Shown here one piece after another: positions 56,962-64,000 of a stretch of DNA of 64,000 nucleotides. The stretch is from assembly GCF_000149955.1 (NCBI RefSeq), contig NC_030993.1, positions 596,068 to 660,067 on the forward strand. The letters are read 5' to 3'. The notes under the pieces were generated by a model. That model was not told the origin of the DNA, made no database searches, and saw only the letters and a program-made list of their open reading frames with translations. Both the position numbers and the translations under genes were made by a program. Every line of letters begins with the position of its first letter. Within the stretch, counting starts at the first letter, position 1. The DNA is from Fusarium oxysporum f. sp. lycopersici 4287 (Eukaryota > Ascomycota > Sordariomycetes > Hypocreales > Nectriaceae).

Positions 56962-57038
56962 AGGCGACTTAATTCAGTTGATTTATCTTCTGTGCTACCA
57001 TCCCAAACGCCGTGGCACATACCCAATACAACGTCAAG

Positions 57039-57878
57039 ATGATCCTCAAACTCATCGAGGTAGACACTGCCACCGATTTCGAAGAGCTCATCGCATGTCA
57101 GTGGGCATCTTACGAAAATCCCCTCCAACCATTCTTTCGCATGTTTTGTCCTCTCAACGCTTCAACGCACGCAGAGTCCCTCAAAGAGTCAGTAGCGCTT
57201 CAGCTCAAATGGCACAATGAAGACCCAACAAGCTACTGGGCAAAAGTCGTCAACGATGATGGCAAAATCGTAGGCGGTTGTTTATGGAAGATTTGTTCTG
57301 AGAATCCGTTCGATACAGATGAGGATCATTCCTACGCTTATTGGCAGCCGGAAGGGGAGAGACGAGAGTTTATCACACAAGCTCTGAAGCAATTCGATGC
57401 ACCTAGAGCGCGGATGGGGGCTAGACCTCAAGTCTGTAAGTTTCTTATTCAGAGAATTGCGAAGAATGAGACTCAACCCAATTTAGACATCAACATCGTC
57501 TTTACACATCCAGACCATCGTCGCCAAGGCGTGGCGAATGTTATTATGAACTGGAGTAAGCAGAAGGCTGATGAGATGGGTGTTGAGCTGTGGCTTGATG
57601 CGACAGAGCAGGGCGTACCTGTTTATGAGAAACATGGCTTCACAGTCGTCAACGTCAACACCATACAGCCTACGACAGAGAACCCAGGTGAAGAATGGCA
57701 TAAAGTCAAAGATGAATTAGGTCCTATGACGTTTAGACAGATGTGGAGACCTGCTGGTGGTGATTATCAAGAAGGAAAGACTGTGAAGCCCTGGGAAACT
57801 GTTGAGATCAAGTATGAGCCTGAGCTGCCGTATGTGGAATCTCATGCTACTTGGGCGCGATGGGGGCAAGGGAGGTGA
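57039..57878 (+). CDS. GNAT-family N-acetyltransferase
   Basis: A single exon of 279 residues; ATG 57039 is the first ATG in frame (upstream frame opens at a GTG). The acetyl-CoA-binding core is visible: a beta-4-like LDINIVFTHPDHRRQGVANVIMNW (about 147-170) containing the (R/Q)-x-x-G-x-(G/A) loop as RRQGVA, then ELWLDATEQGVPVYEKHGF, the usual beta-5/alpha-4 pattern. The first 140 residues are longer than a minimal GNAT and include PLQPFFRMFCP, typical of fungal-specific members. The acceptor substrate is unknown. It lies directly behind the box-A-like array. Confidence 0.85.
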   Translation: MILKLIEVDTATDFEELIACQWASYENPLQPFFRMFCPLNASTHAESLKESVALQLKWHNEDPTSYWAKVVNDDGKIVGGCLWKICSENPFDTDEDHSYAYWQPEGERREFITQALKQFDAPRARMGARPQVCKFLIQRIAKNETQPNLDINIVFTHPDHRRQGVANVIMNWSKQKADEMGVELWLDATEQGVPVYEKHGFTVVNVNTIQPTTENPGEEWHKVKDELGPMTFRQMWRPAGGDYQEGKTVKPWETVEIKYEPELPYVESHATWARWGQGR

Positions 57879-59063
57879 CAGTTGGCATATAGATAGAGTT
57901 TAGATTAGCGTCCGTTTCATATAATAATCGATGTGATGGGGAGTGTCGTACATGTCAGACACGCATGGAAGAAGAAAATAATACGGCGATCGTCGTTTGG
58001 CTTGTGCCACCAGACCCATAACTGTCCCGCTTACCAGCTGAGCTGGGATCTGCAATAGCAAACGGTCAGTCTGGTTATCGTGATCTACCGTTTGCTTATT
58101 GCTCAATAACAGCCACGGTGAAATTGTGATCACTAGTATCTCATCGGGTTTGATCTATGATGGATGGACTATTGATCGAAAAGAGAGTGGCTATGAGTGG
58201 TAGTCACAGGGTATGGTCTGCAGCCTGTATCTAAACAGCTAGATGCATTTATCAACTTTGCTTAAGCATAATGACACCTTACAAATCATTATAGTGATTT
58301 TTTATTGCATAAATCATTAGTTGGGTAACGTTGGAAACCTTGTAGTGCTGGTAGTTACTCAAGCATAAATCTGTCTACCTAGTAGTTACCCTAAAGCTGA
58401 TAATTAATTATTACTTCGAGCGCAGAATGAACGCCACACAGAGTAGAAAATCCAAGACTTGGTCAAACTGAAAAAAGGACGTTTAGCTAAAGTCTAGCGT
58501 TATTATATCATTCGCCCTATCTTTGCCGGTTGGAGGTTGATGTTCCCAAGCGCAATATCATTTATCAAAGTGCTATAACACGTCTATCGATGTTCGCTCT
58601 CGTGTGACAATTCTTCCATAAAGTTCAGAGTATTATTGGAAGCGCGATAATTCTCAGGTCGTTCTTGTTGAAATGCCTACCTTAGTTTTACGACTGCCAT
58701 CGTCGTTTGGCGTTCAAACGCGTCAAGACGCGTCGGGATTCAAGATTCGGGGTATTGCGGAGACCGAAGGCCGAACAGCGGACTTGGCCTGACGAATCAT
58801 TTCGCGACGAGCGTAACCTCACATCTCGAATACCCCGAACACCTGACATTTCACGTATTCAAATAAAACATTTTCGCGTTTTTTGAAGGAAAAGGAGTTG
58901 AAAAGTTGGGCAAGGTGTTGAATCCTACGGAGAAGCGGACTTTTGATGATCATAGTAACATGTAGCTGACATGAGATCATTGGGATGGATATAAAAGACC
59001 TAAAGACGTGCGCAATTATGTGGGAAAATAACAAATGAAACAGATTACACAAACCTCCTCAAT
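57879..59063. other. Intergenic with an inverted repeat
   Basis: About 1.2 kb. A near-perfect hairpin (16-bp arms with one bulge, around core GCAAACGGT/ACCGTTTGC) lies at 58052-58102. A minus-strand segment near 58025-58045 resembles a tRNA D-arm but lacks the remaining tRNA parts. The rest, including a CpG-rich patch at 58690-58800, holds no supported gene. Confidence 0.45.
58052..58102. repeat. Inverted repeat / hairpin
   Basis: Left arm TGCAATA-GCAAACGGT and right arm ACCGTTTGC-TTATTGCT are complementary over about 16 bp with one unpaired base, loop about 20 nt. It lies downstream of the GNAT gene. It could be a transcription-end hairpin or an end of a small inverted-repeat element. Confidence 0.5.
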
Positions 59064-59876
59064 ATGTCTACCAAATACATCAACAAGCTTAATGGCCAGC
59101 GCGTCCTGGTGATCGGTGGCTCAACAGGTATTGGCTTCGCCGTTGCCGAAGCAGCCCTCGAACACGGCGCAAATGTCGTTATCAGCAGCTCCAACCAATC
59201 CAAAATCGATTCTGCCATCGAGCGCCTCAAAACTCACATAAACAACAACCACCTTCCAATTAGGAAGATCTCTGGAAAAGTCTGCAACCTCGCCAAACCG
59301 GAAACAATCGAGGCCAACGTCAAAGAACTACTCGAATCTGCTTCTCAAGACGGAAAACTCGACCATGTCATCTTCACGGCCGGAGACTTTAATCCTTCGC
59401 CAAGTCTCGACTCAGCGACTGTCAGTGTCATCTCTAAAATCGGCATGGTTCGCGTTATGGGCGCTCTTTTTGTCGCGAAGCATCTCTCGAGTTGTATCAA
59501 CCAGACGAACCGCAGTTCGTTTACCATCACGGGAACAACTACTGACTCTCGTCCTGCTGGAGCGGGTTGGTCTGTTCTCAAAGCAGCAGCCGGTGGAATC
59601 GAGCCAATGACTCGTGCTTTGTGTATGGATCTCAAGCCTGTCCGTGTGAATTGCGTCACGCCGGGATTTGTGCATACAGCTCTGTTTGATGGGTTTCCGC
59701 AAGACGTTAGGGATGTTATTTTTCCTGCTATGGAGAAGGACTCTGTTGTAGGTAGGCTTGGGACTGCAGAGGAGTTGGCGGAGGCTTATGTTTATTTGAT
59801 GAAGTGTACTTTTGCTACTGGGTCGATTGTTGTCGTCGATGGAGGTAGGATTGTTGGAGATGACAAGAGTCAGTGA
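59064..59876 (+). CDS. Short-chain dehydrogenase-like protein lacking the catalytic Tyr
   Basis: A single exon of 270 residues with the classical SDR fold: VIGGSTGIGFAVAEAALE (about 15-32), basic/Ser segment after beta-2 (VVISSSNQSK), DHVIFTAGDF in place of the NNAG motif, and a late VNCVTPGFVHTALF. At the active site the usual YxxxK is WSVLK: the Tyr position is Trp while the Lys is kept. This variant is seen in a fungal-type SDR subgroup; such proteins may use another acid or not be oxidoreductases. It probably binds NADP(H). No neighbour indicates a pathway. Confidence 0.85.
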   Translation: MSTKYINKLNGQRVLVIGGSTGIGFAVAEAALEHGANVVISSSNQSKIDSAIERLKTHINNNHLPIRKISGKVCNLAKPETIEANVKELLESASQDGKLDHVIFTAGDFNPSPSLDSATVSVISKIGMVRVMGALFVAKHLSSCINQTNRSSFTITGTTTDSRPAGAGWSVLKAAAGGIEPMTRALCMDLKPVRVNCVTPGFVHTALFDGFPQDVRDVIFPAMEKDSVVGRLGTAEELAEAYVYLMKCTFATGSIVVVDGGRIVGDDKSQ

Positions 59877-60767
59877 GCCTAAAGTTTAACCTTATGGCCA
59901 GCAATCAACTACATAGTTGCAAGAGTTACTGATGATATTGACAAAAGTGGTTACACCAACCATTAACGATTCTCAAGATAAGATGCGCGATGCAAGCACC
60001 AGATGCTAGGTCTCTCAACCAAAGATATGACTCTCAAAAACACACTTTAGAATCAATGATTCACAGGTGCTGATTGTTAAAGAATTCCTGTCTGTGGCTG
60101 CAAAGGCGCCAATGACCTTGAGAATAATCCATGAAGTTTACGAACAACACTGCTGTTCAATCTAGCTCGAGTTTATGAGAAGCCTAATTTCTCGTACTCA
60201 TTTAGTAGGAGTACTCCTAAGCATCCTGTAAGAAGTATGGTTTCTCGTCAAAGCATTTGTATATGAGAATCTGGCCTTAAGCCGGCTTTACCAAAAACGC
60301 GCGCAGCCAAAAGCCACAGCTCATATGGCTTTATCGACACGGCATTTATATAGAAACAGTTAGTCTGTTGGACTTGTCGAAACCAGGTCCAAACTAGGCC
60401 AGGTATATTTCAGCTCTATTGGCAATAGTTTGAACTCTGACTTCCAGCTACCCGTCACAATCCTTTTCAACATGTAGAGAATAATCTAACGTTAGATCCT
60501 GAAAGATCCCCGCAATCTAACCCAAATTACCCCAGAGCGTTCTTTTTCTGCGACGCGCCGTCCCAGCTTTACAAGTGTCTAGACCTCCTCTGGCTAGGCC
60601 TGGGGGCGCTTATCAGCGCACGCTGACAGGCTGGTGATAATTAGAAGGGTCTTGAGCCGATAGCTGATTTGCCTCGGTCTGTACGTCGTGAGGCCTTTTT
60701 TAATTCAGAGAAATTCACTACGTGGTCTTTACGATTTTGTCTATTCATCGCTCTACCGCATGTTACG
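59877..60767. other. Intergenic / promoter of the Hint gene
   Basis: About 0.9 kb without a supported gene. An in-frame extension of the next gene to 60669 starts at a non-ATG codon and is treated as leader. Confidence 0.4.
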
Positions 60768-63142
60768 ATGAGTTCCTCGTTGGCCACCCAGCCGTTTCGA
60801 CATGCTGGCCTACCTGATGTAACCATCAAAGGTCTGGGTACGGCGCTTCGGACTCTTCCGCTCTTTGATACGAACAAGGCCTTCTTAAGAATCACTGACC
60901 AGCCTGATCGATTCTCTTTTAAAATTGATGGAACGTCCAAAGCTTCATCAACCCTTCCTGATTCCAATACAAGCAATCTGGAGACTTTGACAGGCATCCA
61001 AGCTGTACAATCTCTGCTGATTCCACTAGGGCCATCGGTGTTGCCGAAATTCGATATGAGCCAAATGGTATCAGACAGTGTGTTTCTCTGGTTAGTTGAG
61101 CACCACTTACCAAAGCAGGCTATGATATTTCATCGTTATGCTAACGTCTTAAAGGGCGAGGCTGAAAAATACCGCCGAGATGCTCTTACACGCGTGACCT
61201 TCCTTTTATATGCCGATCACGTCAGTGAGCATCTGGAGAAATGCAAAATGCCACCGCTTCGTAGTCTTGCCCGCTACGATGGTTTCCCCAAAGCTTTTGT
61301 TGAGTCCCTCTCGACTGAAGACTCAATCGACGACATGACTGAGCACATGGGCCTTGGTGAAGCCACCTGGATAGAAGCATCTTTGTTCCTTGTGCAGTAT
61401 TTCAACCAACCGGAACGACCACAAATCCTGTCAAGCAACGACATATGGAAAAGCCCCGTGGGCGATATTGCCTTGAAGTGCATTCAACAAGCCAGTGGAT
61501 CACCCTTGGCAGGCCGTGTAGCACTTGGTGCTTTGAGAGCTCTGCCTGTGTCATATGGTATTTTCGATAATGAAGCGTTTCGACCACCTGCGGGTGAAGA
61601 GGTTTTAGGTCTATTACAAAACATGCCTTTTCACCCCGAGTCTGGCACGAAAGCGGAAGAAATCCTCAGGCAGATCCAGGATCTTGGGGGTGCAGAGGGA
61701 TGGCAATCCCATACCCATGAGCTCACAGTTCTCTGGGCAAAATAGCAACAGATTGTTTCAGAAGAAGCAGAGAACCTTGCTCGCAGTGTTGACACAGTCC
61801 CACACAGTATGATTTCTTGGCAGACCCCTTGCTGCACGTTCTACCGTTGAGAGTACAGGCAATGCCTATTATCCACTACTTGAAGAATTGTAAGTACTAA
61901 CTGTGCCAAGTTAGATAAAGCTGGAGACTGACTACACTTTGCAGGCGCGTCCGCCGATTTCATTGTGCAGAGACCTGGGCGATTGAGCCAATACAAACAC
62001 CAACCCCCTTCAAACAATGGACCAGGCACATGTTTTGTCGCTGGAACAAGGATCATTACAAAATCTGGAAACAAGCCTATCGAAGACCTTGAAGAAAACG
62101 ACTGGGTATCGACTAACGGAGCAAACGACGAGTGGGGCCTTGTGTCTGACGAAAGGGTTGTCATCCCAGTAGACTCACCTATCATCTACGGGTTCAGTGA
62201 GTCTGCGTTATCTCCTTCGAAAATTATTAACACGATTCTGATGCAGCATAGATGATGAAGCTCCGTTCTTCACCGCCGATCACGTCTTTCACACGACCAC
62301 TGGCCTCCGAGCTCTCGATGCAGAGCTCGCCATGAAGGAAAACCCCTGGGCAGAAGTCGGTCGACTCTCAGCTGGTCATATTCTATACCGCCTGGGAAAA
62401 GATGGGAGGACATACGACCAAGTTCCCATTCTGGACATTAACTGGCGTCAGATGCCGGAGGTCACCGAGGTCTACGGTGTCCATCTTCGCGAGGGTCGGC
62501 GAAGTTATCACGCCAATGACTACCTGGTCATGGTTAACTACCCAGAGATTACACTCAAACGAATTTGTTCCACGCTTGCCACATTTTCACAGGAGGATCA
62601 AGTACGCCTTCTGCAGTCATTGAAAGAACTGAATCCTCTCTTTGAACGATTCGGAATAGCAACTGTTTCCGAGATGGTTCAGCGCGAAGTCGACGCAGCA
62701 AAGAATAACTTGACTGCGCGGATGTACAATGTCACCGAAAACAAGCTAGCTGGTCTTGCACATGCTTCGGTATGCTTCAATCCAGAGGAGATACCTACTG
62801 TGGACTATTCTCAGCTTCCGTACGCACTCCCTGTTGTAACTTTGTTCGACGGAGTTATTTTAGTAAATGGAGTCGTCTGCGAGTATGGCCGTGTCGATAA
62901 CGCCAACAGCGAAGTGAGATGGTCTCGTTTTATCAGCCAGAACATGGTTGAACATGGAGTTTTATCGATACAAGACCCACGGTTATCATTCTGGCATTGG
63001 ACAGATTTGCTACAGTACAGACTACGACGGAGATGATTTGTTGGAGCTTCCAGTGTTTCAGTATATGACTTATGGTTCTGAATGCGAGCTCGAGATGGAC
63101 GCTCTCAGTGCAGGTGTCACAAAACAGGAGCTGATTTCTTGA
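60768..63142 (+). pseudogene. Hint (hedgehog/intein)-domain gene, interrupted
   Basis: Three exon blocks (60768-61889, 61945-62196, 62252-63142). The first 330 codons encode an unassigned helical region. The Hint domain runs from Cys in GTCFVAGTRIITKSG (62031) and PIEDLEENDWV, through the block-B-like TADHVFHTTTG (about 62276), to the end motif YGVHLREG...YHANDYLVMVN (about 62480-62540). A further about 200 residues follow, with a GYHSGIGQICYSTDYDGDD segment. Breaks: TAG at 61743-61745, an apparent 1-nt loss near 61832, and a 10-bp tandem duplication (GAACATGGTT, about 62940-62957) that shifts the frame before the C-terminal segment. Hint domains self-cleave or splice proteins. I call this a degraded gene or allele; an unseen splice form remains possible for the first two breaks. 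Confidence 0.7.
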
Positions 63143-63534
63143 AGTCTGAAGCATGGTATGAATCTGGGTCTGATAAAGAGGAGTTGACGATATAATTCTT
63201 GCTGGGAAGGACGGTCAGATGTCTAACTAGGTATGTATGCGTTCTTATGCTAAACTTGGTGCATAGTACGAGATGTGATGTTGCACTCGGTGCGTATTTC
63301 CTTTGGCGGATCGGCGCTATCGGGACGGCATCCAACGGCCGCTCCCGCTTTATTGGCTACGGCGCTCCACCCACCGCGCTCGGGACCGAAGCGCCGGTCC
63401 TCCGGTCGGGCCCGTCTTCAACTTATCATCGAAATGGGTTTGGACGTCTCATAGTGACGACAACTCTGAGTCTTAAAGGAAATTTCCCATGAGAAAATCC
63501 TAACATTTTCCAGTCTCCAACAATACTTGTCGCC
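63143..63534. other. Intergenic / promoter of FAD monooxygenase, GC-rich patch
   Basis: A GC- and CpG-rich patch at 63300-63415 with several CGG/CCG triplets (CCGGTCCTCCGGTCGG) stands out from the surroundings and may hold Zn2Cys6 sites. No gene is seen. Confidence 0.4.
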
Positions 63535-64000
63535 ATGCAGGGAAACTCGCAGTTCAAAGTCATCATCGTTGATGCCGGCGTCACAGGCCTTACGCTTGCT
63601 CACTGCCTAGCCAAAGCAGGCATCGAATTCGTCCTCTTGGACAAGGGCGTGGTGGCGCCGAGCTTCGGAACCACTATCACGCTTCAGCCGCACGGATGTC
63701 GATTTCTACACCAGTTAGGCTGCCTGGACGCAGTGCTTGCGAAATGCGATACCATGGGCGGCGCGCATTGCCGTGATCCCACCGGCAAGAGCTTTGCCTC
63801 TAACGACTTCTTTGGTGTTGTACGAAAGTTGTAAGTACAATCGCATTTTAGCTAGGGCTCACTCACTAATCATGTGAAGCGCGGGTTATGATACTAGGAC
63901 ACTCGACCGCCAAGTATTCCTGCGTCAGCTCTATGAACTGCTGCCCGATAAGTCTCAAGTTTACGAAAAGGCCCGTGTTGAGGATATTATCGAAGATAAC
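63535..64000 (+). CDS. FAD-dependent monooxygenase (PaxM-like), partial at window end
   Basis: Exon 1 runs from ATG 63535 to about 63832 and exon 2 from about 63899 past the window edge. The start is a Rossmann FAD-binding motif (VIIVDAGVTGLTLAHCLAKAGI), followed by LLDKG, an Arg-free GTTITLQPHGCRFLHQLG segment and, after the intron, TLDRQVFLRQLYELLP, matching class-A flavin monooxygenases of the PaxM/salicylate-hydroxylase group found in fungal secondary metabolism. The first Gly of GxGxxG is Asp here. Function beyond hydroxylation or epoxidation chemistry cannot be given because the gene is cut. Confidence 0.82.

Noticed and set aside
58020..58050. Possible tRNA on the minus strand (AGCTCAGCTGGTAAGCG)
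   Set aside because: Only a D-arm-like segment is present; no matching acceptor stem, anticodon arm or TTCGA-type T-arm.

Overview
The window looks like nuclear DNA of a filamentous ascomycete, most likely a Fusarium-type member of the Hypocreales. Genes are compact and carry short (about 45-90 nt) GT-AG introns with fungal branch-point-like sequences. Characteristic fungal families are present: HET, Zn2Cys6, bZIP-DUF3425, NmrA-like, rhodopsin/PTH11-like, Yip1 and RCC1. AT-rich gene relics carry changes compatible with RIP. The species call is inference; no search was run.

Layout. 0.5-10 kb: a membrane-anchored SDR, a P1B-type metal ATPase with altered motifs, a bZIP-DUF3425 regulator, and an NmrA-like protein divergent from a Zn2Cys6 regulator. 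11-14 kb: a decayed HET gene and a doubtful small ORF. 14-26 kb: mostly housekeeping genes, namely an aldehyde dehydrogenase behind a stress-element-like repeat, a small unknown protein, Yip1, RCC1, a Cys-rich repeat protein, an intron-containing tRNA-Gln, a D-amino-acid-oxidase-type flavoenzyme and a HAD hydrolase.

26-38 kb is the most striking part. An AT-rich relic tract contains a small piece of its neighbour. Then come two paralogous TPR-like/CHAT protease-like genes of about 1,170 residues, flanking an oppositely oriented alpha/beta hydrolase with a large unassigned N-terminal region. The first CHAT gene has an in-frame stop; the second is intact. The architecture resembles protease-effector/lipase modules of innate immunity, but that role is inference.

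39-53 kb looks catabolic: a SLAC1/TehA-type transporter, an SIS-domain sugar-phosphate isomerase-like protein, a Baeyer-Villiger-type monooxygenase, an aldo/keto reductase, a hypothetical protein, a nitrilase with an in-frame leader ORF, a cupin membrane protein and an APC permease containing a GC-AG intron.

54-64 kb: a rhodopsin-domain membrane protein, a tandem array resembling tRNA box A in front of a GNAT acetyltransferase, an SDR lacking the catalytic Tyr, a degraded but recognisable Hint (hedgehog/intein) domain gene, and the start of an FAD monooxygenase cut by the window edge.

Exon boundaries below were placed by eye from splice signals, reading frame and family consensus; no alignment software was run.
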